A stretch of DNA of 25,078 nucleotides, taken from the NCBI GenBank assembly GCA_001839685.1, contig MLAK01001130.1, forward strand, positions 12,972-38,049, read 5' to 3'. The notes under the pieces are model-generated. The model was given only the letters and a program-made list of their open reading frames with translations, made no database searches and was not told the DNA's origin. Numbering within the stretch: position 1 is the first letter of the stretch; every line of letters begins with the position of its first letter. Source of the stretch: Tritrichomonas foetus. Its lineage: Eukaryota; Parabasalia; Tritrichomonadida; Tritrichomonadidae. The position numbers and the translations under genes were made by a program. Of this stretch, positions 1-8,203 are shown in pieces.

Positions 1-21
1 TCAAAAGGCGATCTTTATACG
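1..21 (+). repeat. Copy 1 of a 21-bp direct repeat
   Basis: These first 21 bases (tcaaaaggcg... to ...ttatacg) recur exactly at 917-937, and the following bases agree again after one mismatch (ttgt versus atgt). The copy lies inside the protease remnant. The repeat may extend upstream of the window. Confidence 0.85.
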
Positions 22-558
22 TTGTGATTTTATGATAAGAAGACTAACAAAAACTCTTGTTAATTATGATAATTTAAATTTTGATTTATTGTTTTTTGGA
101 AAAAGTGAAAATGTAAAAACATGCCAATGCGGCTTTATTCAAACTACGAACAATGATTTCACCTCATTGACGATATCAGTCGATTCAAGTGAAACTATTG
201 AAGAAGCATTGAAAGATTACTTTCAACCTGATATTCTTTTGAATTATTCCTGTGAACATTGCCTACAGCAGACATCAGTTCGAACAATCGATATGATTGC
301 TCGAATGCCTTATTTTTTAGTTCTTCGTGAAGAGTTGGATCTGGAATTCCAAAGATAAAACCCTACAATATTTTGAGATGGAATTTGAATAAATATCATT
401 TATTTGGTATATTACTCTATTCAAATTTCCATTACAAAGTGATTTTAAGAGAAAAAATGTGGATGGAATATAATGATTCTGGAATGCAATCGATTGTAAA
501 CCTCCAGAAATACCTAAAATCGGAAGCTATTGATGCTCTAATATATCTTCTTGAATGA
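1..558 (+). pseudogene. Ubiquitin-specific protease (peptidase C19) remnant, 5' end outside window
   Basis: The frame is open from the window edge, so the 5' part (Cys box) lies outside or is lost. The first block (ATG at 32, stop at 356-358) carries the USP zinc-ribbon pattern: CQCGF near the start and CEHC about 55 residues later, with the family's SIxxAL-like stretch and a short IARMPYFLVL strand before the stop. A second block in another frame (373-558) reads like the C-terminal USP His box: YHLFGILLYSNFHY, then a Trp-x-Glu-x-Asn-Asp stretch. The usual Gly before the catalytic His-Tyr is Phe here. The linker between the two blocks, normally tens of residues, is missing. The intact family removes ubiquitin from proteins using a Cys-His-Asn/Asp triad. 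The frame change plus the lost linker point to a decayed copy, though a sequencing error or unusual insertion cannot be excluded. Confidence 0.6.
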
Positions 559-1347
559 TACTTTTAATTATCACAAACAATACTGAATAATGGAATAAGT
601 AAAATTCAATATTAGAATTCTAACTTTTTGAATACGTATTCAATTCTTCTAAAAAAACAACATCATTTTTGAAAATTCGCTTTATTGTTAAAATAATATT
701 ACTATGTTATTAGCTTTATAATATGAATATAAAAAATAAATTAATTTTTTAAAAAACTCTAGTGGAGCTTTCTGAAAAACACTTTTTACAATTTCAATTT
801 TTCGAATAAAAAAGGGCTTTTTTCGAAAATGCTTGGTAGAAATTCCTTAAAAATAGCATATTTATTCTAGTGAAAGTTACCTGCACATCATATAAAAAAA
901 TGAGATCAATCTTGGGTCAAAAGGCGATCTTTATACGATGTAGGATATTATTGAAAATCTTGGTATTTTGAGTGTTTTTTGATCGATGAAGCTACTTCCT
1001 TAACATCAAACTTCATTTTCCTCATTTATCACACTAGTGTTATTAAAAAAACATGGTTTTTATTGTTTTGAGCCACCCAATGAACCTAACTGAAAATATT
1101 TTCTTGTGAGCAACCGTTTTTAACAGAAAATTTCATAGATTTGTTTCTCTCAAAATATCTAAACATTATCGAAATTTCATTCAAATTATTAATTCGCCAA
1201 TAATTTTTCAAAAGCGTGTCTTACATATGATTTTGTGCAATCTTTTCAAATAAAAACCTATAAATCTTAATAATTGTGAATCTTTTTGAAAAGGTTTAAA
1301 GGGCAAATTAATTAAAACTTTTTCCTCGAATTCGCCAAAGCGTCGAG
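559..1347. other. Gene-free AT-rich stretch with a protease scrap near 900-960
   Basis: I see no open frame of useful length on either strand. The only recognisable content is the repeated 21-mer at 917-937. The stretch separates the decayed protease copy from the intact prominin-like gene and would hold the latter's upstream promoter. Confidence 0.6.
917..937 (+). repeat. Copy 2 of a 21-bp direct repeat
   Basis: Exact match to bases 1-21. In the frame used by the protease remnant this region reads SILGQKAIFIRC and then stops, so it looks like a second small scrap of the same gene, left by duplication or rearrangement. Confidence 0.85.
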
Positions 1348-1351
1348 TCAA

Positions 1352-3292
1352 ATGATTCTTCTTTTTTCCCTTTCCGCCTTTTCACTTTCAGAAAACAACG
1401 AAACAGATGATTCCAATAACAAATGCCCATTTGTTAATGCAACATCATCTACTTCTTTTGTTCATTCATTGGCTAGTCCAACAAAAGGACTTTTCAAAAT
1501 GTTCGGATTCACTGACTGGTACTTCGATTTACTCGGTTTCGGAGCCTGTTTCGCTTTAATTTTCGTCATATTCTGTTTCTGGTTCTTATGCGCGCAATTG
1601 TGCTCATGCTGCTGCTGCAGACCAAAGCATTCACGCAAGCCGTCACTTGCCCTTATCATTCTCTTTTTGATATCTGCCGCATTTTTCATAAGTTCAACCA
1701 TCATGTTTTTGATCAGTGCTATCAATTTGAGCAAAGGCCTGTCAGAATTTACAACTGTTCCGGGCGGCATCACTGCTGCTTTTGATTCAATCACAGATGT
1801 GATCAACGTCACACTTTTGAAAACATTCGATAGTATGGAGGGATTCACAGACACAGTTATTTTCAATATTCAGCATTTGATTAGCTTTTTGAGTACTAAC
1901 GTTAACGAAAAACAAAGACAAGCCAAAAATATTAAAACCAATTTAACAATTTACACAAGCTACTTTAATAAAAGTAGTACAGAAACTGATAAGAATGGTG
2001 AAAAATACAACAAAGGATTTTTAGACATATTCAATAAATTAAATAAGTCTAAGATTCAAGTTGATGAATACTTCAAAGGCTCTTTGAATCACACAGCACC
2101 ACAACTTATGGAGATTGCTGATAAAATGATTGATGGTGCAGCTTCACTGAATGAAACTGTTGAAACTGCCCAAAATTCGATCGATGAAAACCTAGGTCAA
2201 GTGAAAGACCTTATTGATGAACAAAAAGGTAACATTGGTGATTACCTTAGTGAAGTTCGATCAGCAATTGATCCACTCACTGAACAGCTTGATCCAATTG
2301 CCAACCTAGTTGATCAAATTGCTGTTATAATTAACCTTGTCGCTTATTTAGGAACAGCATCTATTTTATTTGTTGCAGTTATTTACATTATTGCCTTTTT
2401 CTTCCGATGCTGTTGCACAAGATGTTTAATGGCTTGGTTCCATTGTTTCGGCTTTTGTTTGAACCTTCTTATTATCCTTCCAGCTGTTATCTTTGCCACA
2501 CTTTTCGTTGCATTTGACACATATTGCTACCAAGCTGAAGAGTTAGTCGCTGACTTAATCGACATTGGTCTTACAAAAGATGAAATAAAGTCTCTTTTCA
2601 CATGTCCTGTTAATTTACCAGTTTATGAACTTGGTTTCGATAAAATCTTCGACTATCACGAGATCCTCGACCAGTTGAACGAAGTTCCAAAGCAACTTGA
2701 ATCAGCAATGAACGTTTCTGACATTAAAGGCTTAGATAATTTCGACAACTTCACAGATGGTATGAATTTCGATGACAAATTCAAAGCTGAAGTTATTATT
2801 TATCAATATAATATCCAATTACCAAAGATTGCTGCAGCCAATAAAGAAGATGAGTCTAAAATTAATGATATTATGATATACATTCAATCTAAGGATCAAC
2901 ATTTGGAAGATACAAAATGGAATATGAAAGATCTGTCTAGCTTCGCTACTGCTGTCCAGCCAACAATTGACAGTTCAATTGAAAATACTACTGCACTCAG
3001 TGAAAATTTTGTCAATGAAACAAAAACTTTAATTGAAGGTGGATTTAATAACATCACTTGTATGACATTCCGGTGTATGTATTCACCTATCAAAAATACT
3101 TTGTGTGCAATTTTGTTTGACGCGGCAACATTTTGGACAATTTCAGCCTTATGCATGATTATCGGTATTTCACTTATGTCATGTGTGATTTGTCAGAGGC
3201 GTAAGGGACTCCTCAATCCACAGGTACAACCTTTGGATGACGAAGATGAAAATCAAGAACTTGTTGGATTTTCAGCAGGTACTCCACTCTAA
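1352..3292 (+). CDS. Prominin-like five-transmembrane glycoprotein
   Basis: The 646-residue product has the prominin (CD133) layout. There is a hydrophobic signal peptide (about 1-13) and a short outer segment. TM1 (about 60-82) and TM2 (98-122) flank a Cys-rich cytoplasmic turn (CSCCCCRPK, 84-92). A large outer loop follows (about 125-320) with many N-x-S/T sites. TM3 (about 328-350) and TM4 (about 360-388) flank a second Cys cluster (RCCCTRC). A second outer loop, TM5 (about 593-613) and a 33-residue acidic tail complete it. Human prominin-1 is about 865 residues, so the outer loops are shorter. Prominins organise cholesterol-rich membrane protrusions; that role is inferred here from topology. 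Tweety-type channels also have five TMs but are shorter and lack this double Cys-rich turn. A TCA at 1348-1350 lies just before the ATG, giving an apparent leader of only 2 nt. Confidence 0.7.
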   Translation: MILLFSLSAFSLSENNETDDSNNKCPFVNATSSTSFVHSLASPTKGLFKMFGFTDWYFDLLGFGACFALIFVIFCFWFLCAQLCSCCCCRPKHSRKPSLALIILFLISAAFFISSTIMFLISAINLSKGLSEFTTVPGGITAAFDSITDVINVTLLKTFDSMEGFTDTVIFNIQHLISFLSTNVNEKQRQAKNIKTNLTIYTSYFNKSSTETDKNGEKYNKGFLDIFNKLNKSKIQVDEYFKGSLNHTAPQLMEIADKMIDGAASLNETVETAQNSIDENLGQVKDLIDEQKGNIGDYLSEVRSAIDPLTEQLDPIANLVDQIAVIINLVAYLGTASILFVAVIYIIAFFFRCCCTRCLMAWFHCFGFCLNLLIILPAVIFATLFVAFDTYCYQAEELVADLIDIGLTKDEIKSLFTCPVNLPVYELGFDKIFDYHEILDQLNEVPKQLESAMNVSDIKGLDNFDNFTDGMNFDDKFKAEVIIYQYNIQLPKIAAANKEDESKINDIMIYIQSKDQHLEDTKWNMKDLSSFATAVQPTIDSSIENTTALSENFVNETKTLIEGGFNNITCMTFRCMYSPIKNTLCAILFDAATFWTISALCMIIGISLMSCVICQRRKGLLNPQVQPLDDEDENQELVGFSAGTPL

Positions 3293-3473
3293 TCCAAAAA
3301 AATATTAATAATTAATTTTTATTTGTAAAAACTAAAAATATCTCGTTTTTTACTTTTACTGAGCTTTTGCAATCAGTGGATGCTTATTTTATTCAGTATT
3401 AATGACGAGTAAATTATTAGTACTAATGGTCAAGAGGTAAATCAAAATGAATTATCATGGAATTGAATAATTA

Positions 3474-3486
3474 TCACTTTTACATT
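3474..3486 (+). promoter_or_regulatory. Initiator-like element upstream of the RINT1-like gene
   Basis: TCACTTTTACATT resembles the trichomonad Inr pattern TCA-pyrimidine-T/A-rich-CATT and lies about 45 bp before the ATG. A second similar element, TCACCTTGCATTT, follows at about 3489. Either could position transcription start. Assigned by resemblance only. Confidence 0.35.
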
Positions 3487-3518
3487 TTTCACCTTGCATT
3501 TGGCCTCTAGGATAATAA

Positions 3519-5372
3519 ATGGAAATAAACCCGGATTTATTAGCATCGATTTTATCTCAGCAAGTTGGGGATACGCCGATCTGGGAGAACGAAAAATTTC
3601 TTCAGCAGTCGATTTCTGAAACAGAACAACAGATTCAAGAGCTTGAAACTCAACTTCGAGATTCCAAATCACAAATGACCCAAGGAAAATCCGATTGGCA
3701 AGCGTTAAAGGCAGGTCCATTTAGCTTAGAAAACTGCAAAAAAGAATTAAACGAAATTCATCAGCAAATGAAAGAACCTTTGAATTTTGTATTCGATTTC
3801 TTCTACAAGCACCAAAACGAGATAAATATTTTTACTGAATATAATCAATTGGAAAACGTTCTATCAATTGCTTCTGTTTCACTTTTAGATGATAAAAAAT
3901 TCCAATCAACTGATCTCACTCCAATTTTCAATGAATGTGAAAAAAACAACTACAGTCATTTATTAAACATTATCCAAGAAAGAGTCGATGAGGTTTCAGC
4001 TAAAGAAAAAGGAGAAATTTACCCTAAAATTGAAAAAATGCTTCAACAATTTTCTGTTACGAACCAAAATTCATTAAACCAGATTTTTCTGAAGGAAAAT
4101 GGTCTCGGTTCCTCCCAATTTAAAGAATATCAAAATTTAATTGATAGAATAGTAAAAATAGATAGAGATTGGGAATTCTCTTTAACTGAAGTTTCTAAAA
4201 GAGTATTCAACACTCGTTTTCTCTACCATTGCCAGAACTCAGAAATTAATTCGATTATTTCTTTTGTTTCTTTAATCACCGGCCTTTTAAGGGTAACAAT
4301 TCAATCCGCATTTGTTGTAATGAATTATCCAGAAAGACTTTCTAAAAACTCTGATATTTTCAATCATACCACTCACTTTTTGTTAAAAAATGCGGTTAAT
4401 GAACTTTTATCAAAAAATGATGGATCTTGTATTTTCTATCGTACCTTATTTGAACAAAGTAAAGTATTAGATCAATGGTTAATTTCTTTGGAATATTACA
4501 AAATGGATTTACTCTGTTCATTACTATTCAATGAATTTGGTGATGAGTGGATTAATGTTGAAAAGCAGACAATTTCTATTTCTATACAAAATTATTTAGA
4601 TGAACAGTCTGATTTTGCATTTACAATTTGTGGAACTCTTTCAAAACTTGCTGAATCACCTCCAAGTTCACTTAAAGAAGGTCAATTAAAGACATTTGTG
4701 AAGAATTGTATCGTTCCATCAGAAAAAAATACACTTGATATTTTAACAAATGCTTTTAATTCAACAGATTCTAAGAACTATAAACAAATTGCAAATATTT
4801 TAAATGCAATATTTTTAATATCAACACAATTAATGGAAATTTATGAAATTTATGATGGCTTGTATCAAGAATTATATCAAGATTCTAAAACTGCCAAACA
4901 AAATTGTTTTGATTTATGTCAAAAGGCTGCACAAAATGCATACCTTATTTTTGAAAAGGAAGGTGGAAACTATTTATTATCAAAAACTATTCCATATCGT
5001 AATGGAGCTGTGACGCCTTCATTGACTAATGCACTTGTGGCAATTTCTGAACCAGTCGATCAAATGAAAGATGCACTTGATCCAACACTATATGGAAATC
5101 AGTATTTAGCTTCACTTGCTCGAACTATTGATGCTAAAGTTTATAAAATGATAGCAAAAAAGATAGACTGGTCACAAGAAAGTTCAATTGACCAATTCGT
5201 AATTGACCTTGATGCCCTCATTCAAGTTTTTGGTTCTGAGGAGATGAGAATGCTGAGGAGTGCGAAGATGTTTTTGACATCCAAAGAAGAAAAGTATCTT
5301 GATTATGAACTTCCTGAAGAGGATGTAGAAATATTAATGATGAGATCCAAAAAGAACTCTATTCGAAAATAA
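3519..5372 (+). CDS. RINT1/Tip20-family vesicle-tethering protein
   Basis: The 617-residue protein starts with a coiled coil (about 25-58, repeated Glu/Gln heptads) and is otherwise a helical rod, as expected of the Dsl1/NRZ tethering complex. Two segments resemble RINT1. Mid-protein, a QWLISLEYYKMDLL stretch followed by a tryptophan matches the family's FxxWLxxEkxxa core. At the C-terminus, a DLDALIQVFG stretch leads to EEDVEILMMR, close to the RINT1 ending in which a DVEILLNLR-type motif closes the chain. In other eukaryotes RINT1/Tip20 sits at the ER with ZW10/Dsl1 and NAG/Sec39, where it captures COPI vesicles and ER SNAREs. No other complex member is in the window. At 617 residues it is shorter than human RINT1 (about 790). 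The stop codon lies in TAAAAA. Family assignment is by eye. Confidence 0.6.
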   Translation: MEINPDLLASILSQQVGDTPIWENEKFLQQSISETEQQIQELETQLRDSKSQMTQGKSDWQALKAGPFSLENCKKELNEIHQQMKEPLNFVFDFFYKHQNEINIFTEYNQLENVLSIASVSLLDDKKFQSTDLTPIFNECEKNNYSHLLNIIQERVDEVSAKEKGEIYPKIEKMLQQFSVTNQNSLNQIFLKENGLGSSQFKEYQNLIDRIVKIDRDWEFSLTEVSKRVFNTRFLYHCQNSEINSIISFVSLITGLLRVTIQSAFVVMNYPERLSKNSDIFNHTTHFLLKNAVNELLSKNDGSCIFYRTLFEQSKVLDQWLISLEYYKMDLLCSLLFNEFGDEWINVEKQTISISIQNYLDEQSDFAFTICGTLSKLAESPPSSLKEGQLKTFVKNCIVPSEKNTLDILTNAFNSTDSKNYKQIANILNAIFLISTQLMEIYEIYDGLYQELYQDSKTAKQNCFDLCQKAAQNAYLIFEKEGGNYLLSKTIPYRNGAVTPSLTNALVAISEPVDQMKDALDPTLYGNQYLASLARTIDAKVYKMIAKKIDWSQESSIDQFVIDLDALIQVFGSEEMRMLRSAKMFLTSKEEKYLDYELPEEDVEILMMRSKKNSIRK

Positions 5373-5649
5373 AAATTGTAACCATTTTAATATGACGCAT
5401 TCTGATTTTAATTTTTATTTTTGTGTTTATTTTTAATTCTTTATTCATACTCATAATGATATAATATATAAGTCAATTTAATGATTGAGAATGAGAAAAA
5501 TGAGCATCAAGGAGGCGAGATTTTAACATTCACTTTTGAATAGTTTATAAATTTCATTTATTGTGAATTTTGAGTTTAAAATGCCCGTTTAGTAAATTTT
5601 CTCCCGCTCAAAATCCATTTTGATGGAAAGTTTTCAAAGAAATAAACGA
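5373..5649. other. AT-rich intergenic spacer
   Basis: This 277-bp gap between two + strand genes shows no reading frame or repeat of note. TCACTTTTGAATAG near 5530 is Inr-like, but the TCACCAT immediately before the next ATG is a better-placed candidate. Confidence 0.5.
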
Positions 5650-5656
5650 TCACCAT
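5650..5656 (+). promoter_or_regulatory. Initiator-like TCACCAT adjoining the start codon
   Basis: TCACCAT abuts the ATG at 5657 and would give a 5-nt leader if the A of TCA is the start point, as in trichomonad Inr genes. It also supports choosing this ATG. Confidence 0.35.
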
Positions 5657-6664
5657 ATGAATCATCGCTCCCTCATTCCACCGCTCCAGTTTCCAGGCGA
5701 TTTTCCTGATATGCACTTCATGGAACATGGTGGAATTAGGAACCCAAAAATCAATGTTCGCGAATTTCATCGAGATTCAGATTACGAAAATCCATACGAT
5801 TTAATATCACAGAAATTTTCACTTCTGCAAGATATCACAGCTCTTCGTCGTGAAAATGATTCATACAAAAAACTTCTTTTGGAAATTGACCGCGAGATCG
5901 ATAAAAATATAAAAGACGAAATCGAAATCGAGAAATTTTATTTCGGCAGCACTGAAGAAATTGACGACAAAGAAAATGTGCGACACTTCCTCAAACAACA
6001 CCAAGATTTAAACGTCGAATTAACTGAATTAATGACACAATTTAATTTTCTTAGCAGTTACTTCACTGAACATAACGAAAGGGAACTCAGATCATATTCA
6101 GGTTTACAATCGCATCAAAAAGAAATGGACCAAACCGAATTAAGTGAAATGGACCGAGTTTTGAAAAAAGCTGTCACAAGAATGAATGGACCTGTCGCTG
6201 AAGCACAGGAAAGGTATTCTGAAGCACAGAAAAAGATTCAACTTCGAAAGAAACAATTGCAAAAATTGTATAAAATTGAAAGTCAATACATTTTTCAAAT
6301 TGAGCATTTTCATGATCAAGAGATTTTACCTGAAGAGCTTGAAGTTGAATTAAATAATGCAAAACATGCTCTTAAAGTATTAAAGCATCGACGCTACAAT
6401 CGTGAAAAAGAATTAAACAAATATCAAAGTCAAAAAGTACAACAAAAAGTAACGGCGTCAGAATTGAAGGTCCAAGAAGCGAAAATTTTACGGGAAAGAA
6501 AAGAAAGAGAGAAGTTCAGAAAGATGATGCAAGAGAAGAAACTAAAGAAGAGACAAGAAGATGAAAGAAGGCTTCTTGGAATTTGTCACCAAAAAGAAAC
6601 GAACGAAGATGAAGAAAATTGGAGAATGATTACATTTGTGAAAGAGGCAAAAGATGAAATGTAA
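5657..6664 (+). CDS. Charged coiled-coil protein of unknown function
   Basis: The 335-residue protein has a Pro-containing N-terminal 50 residues (NHRSLIPPLQFPGDFP). From about residue 50 to 300 it is almost continuous helix rich in Glu, Lys, Gln and Arg, including a dense Lys/Arg/Glu stretch (about 270-305: ERKEREKFRKMMQEKKLKKR). It contains no Cys pattern, membrane segment or enzymatic motif that I recognise. Such proteins are common in the trichomonad cytoskeleton and basal-body apparatus, but that is only a general expectation. The stop codon lies in TAAA, matching the trichomonad habit of a polyadenylation signal overlapping the stop. A coding-like scrap lies 65 bp downstream in another frame. 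Confidence 0.75.
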   Translation: MNHRSLIPPLQFPGDFPDMHFMEHGGIRNPKINVREFHRDSDYENPYDLISQKFSLLQDITALRRENDSYKKLLLEIDREIDKNIKDEIEIEKFYFGSTEEIDDKENVRHFLKQHQDLNVELTELMTQFNFLSSYFTEHNERELRSYSGLQSHQKEMDQTELSEMDRVLKKAVTRMNGPVAEAQERYSEAQKKIQLRKKQLQKLYKIESQYIFQIEHFHDQEILPEELEVELNNAKHALKVLKHRRYNREKELNKYQSQKVQQKVTASELKVQEAKILRERKEREKFRKMMQEKKLKKRQEDERRLLGICHQKETNEDEENWRMITFVKEAKDEM

Positions 6665-6728
6665 ATTAAAATGTTTGAAGTAAAAACGAGGGATTGTTTT
6701 ATCAAATCTTGGTTTTTAAAACTTTTTG

Positions 6729-6911
6729 GAGTTCATCATTCATCACAAGCGTTATTTAGAAATTAATCTTACTGATGAAAGAACGTTACAATTCAATGAT
6801 ATTTGGCATCTCTGTAATGACCATGTCCAGTTTTTGAGGAGAAAATCATGGAAATATGCGGAGAGTTATGTAAAAAGATTGTTGATGGAAATCATTGATA
6901 AAGAAATGTGA
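6729..6911 (+). pseudogene. Orphan coding-like segment without a start codon
   Basis: A frame open from about 6720 to the TGA at 6909-6911 gives some 60 residues of good coding texture (KRYLEINLTDERTLQFNDIW, then RRKSWKYAESYVKRLLMEII). There is no ATG until close to the end and a TAA just upstream at 6717-6719. It is in a different frame from the coiled-coil gene that ends at 6664. It could be the displaced 3' end of that gene, the last exon of a spliced gene, or a remnant. I found no GTATGT-type donor or trichomonad-type acceptor to support splicing. Confidence 0.35.
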
Positions 6912-7166
6912 TTTTTTCAACTTATAATGAGTTTCGTTATTTACACATTTCAATAAATGGAATGTTGTTTGTCTCATATCATAAATATGGAAATAGAGAG
7001 TCTCTCAGACAACAATTAACTCATGAAAATCCACATTTTGACCAATTTAAGCGAGAAAACTCATGATCAAGACTAATCTTATGATCAACATTTTTTGCAA
7101 GAGTGAAAATTTAGATAAAATAAAAATTACAAATAAATTTACTATGAAAAGAAATAAAGAACATCA

Positions 7167-7652
7167 TCACAATGGCGGCGTTGGCGGTAAAATAGAGTCC
7201 AAATCGTATATGCCCTCCTTGGGTATCGATTGCGCTTTTAGTTTTCTCTCTGTTTTTCTGAGTGACTTATTTATTCTTTTCCAGCATCTGAGCTCTTCTT
7301 TATTCGGTGAAAAGTCGTATCTTGTAATAATTTCAGTCACTGGAGTTCTGTGTATTGGCGAGGGCTTCATTCGACTTTCGCCATGAAACCCGGGATAATT
7401 ATAAACTGAGTTTGCTTTTCTCGTCGACGATGAAGTGGAATATATATCGTGGGTAGTTGCAAAATTAGATTTTGAAGGCGAAATTGGCTTCAATAAAATT
7501 GGCGCGTCAATCGATGTTTGTGGACGCATAATTTTCGCTTGAGTGAGAGGTCGCGATGTTTGTGAGTTGAGGTGTAAGAATGAATATGATGGCATTGTGT
7601 TTGCATGAGAATTTCGTGTTGTTGATCCGCGCGGATGAAAATGATCATGCAT
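7167..7652 (-). CDS. Small basic Pro/Ser/Thr-rich hypothetical protein
   Basis: The 161-residue product is His-rich at the N-terminus (MHDHFHPRG) and Ser/Thr/Pro-rich and probably disordered in the middle. It carries a basic helical patch near residues 118-145 (CWKRINKSLRKTERKLKAQ) and ends in a proline run (LPPTPPL). No family is recognised. Support for a real gene: TCAAGA immediately precedes the ATG (TCA at 7656-7658 on the - strand, leader 4 nt if A is +1), the frame is unbroken over 480 bp, and base composition is higher in GC than the flanks. The + strand frame at 7063-7386 overlaps it and looks random. A short regulatory or cytoskeleton-associated protein is possible, but the sequence does not show which. 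Confidence 0.6.
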   Translation of the reverse strand: MHDHFHPRGSTTRNSHANTMPSYSFLHLNSQTSRPLTQAKIMRPQTSIDAPILLKPISPSKSNFATTHDIYSTSSSTRKANSVYNYPGFHGESRMKPSPIHRTPVTEIITRYDFSPNKEELRCWKRINKSLRKTERKLKAQSIPKEGIYDLDSILPPTPPL

Positions 7653-8203
7653 TCTTGAGATTTTGATTTTTCGTTATTTTCTAATCTTTTTTCAAAAATT
7701 GACATGCTTCACAATTTTGATCATTCTATTCAATCTTTTCACAATACTTGGTGGATTTTTGAAAGAAAAACTTCAAGAAAGATTTCGTATCCATAGAAAA
7801 ATATCAGTTTTTCTTATAAATGGAACTATTTATTTCAGTTAAAAAGTTATTTTTATTAAAAAAAATCATATGATATTTTCAATACATATTTGCTCAAATC
7901 ATTTAAATTCACAATTAAGAAAATTATAAATGACGTTCATTAGTATTTCTCGTCTTGCATCAATTTTACAACAATATTACCGAATTTTACATAGTATATA
8001 TTGTAAAGTATAATAAAAAAGTCATTAATAAATATACATATTCGGTGAGAAAAACATGATTATCCAGATAATTATCTTGTTTCAAAAATCGGATATGGGT
8101 TTCTATACTTTATTTGAGAAATTCATTACTTTATTTGTTATTCTATAGTTTATCAAATAAAATTACACAAAGTCGATAAATAAAAGTTTTTTGTCGCTTG
8201 TTT
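7653..8203. other. Divergent promoter region with a 12-bp palindrome
   Basis: This 551-bp AT-rich spacer separates the - strand small gene from the + strand importin gene and must hold both promoters. AGATAATTATCT at 8066-8077 is a perfect palindrome. The 11-mer tactttatttg occurs twice about 21 bp apart near 8106 and 8127. I see no coding frame. Confidence 0.5.

Noticed and set aside
1462..1866. 134-codon frame on the - strand
   Set aside because: It lies wholly inside the prominin-like gene and has no protein-like motif. It is a shadow of the + strand codon pattern.
7063..7386. 107-codon + strand frame
   Set aside because: It overlaps the better supported - strand gene at 7167-7652, starts in non-coding sequence and reads as random hydrophobic text.
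8198..8203. Upstream extension of the importin frame to a TTG
   Set aside because: A nuclear eukaryotic gene would start at the ATG at 8204, and nothing supports a TTG start.
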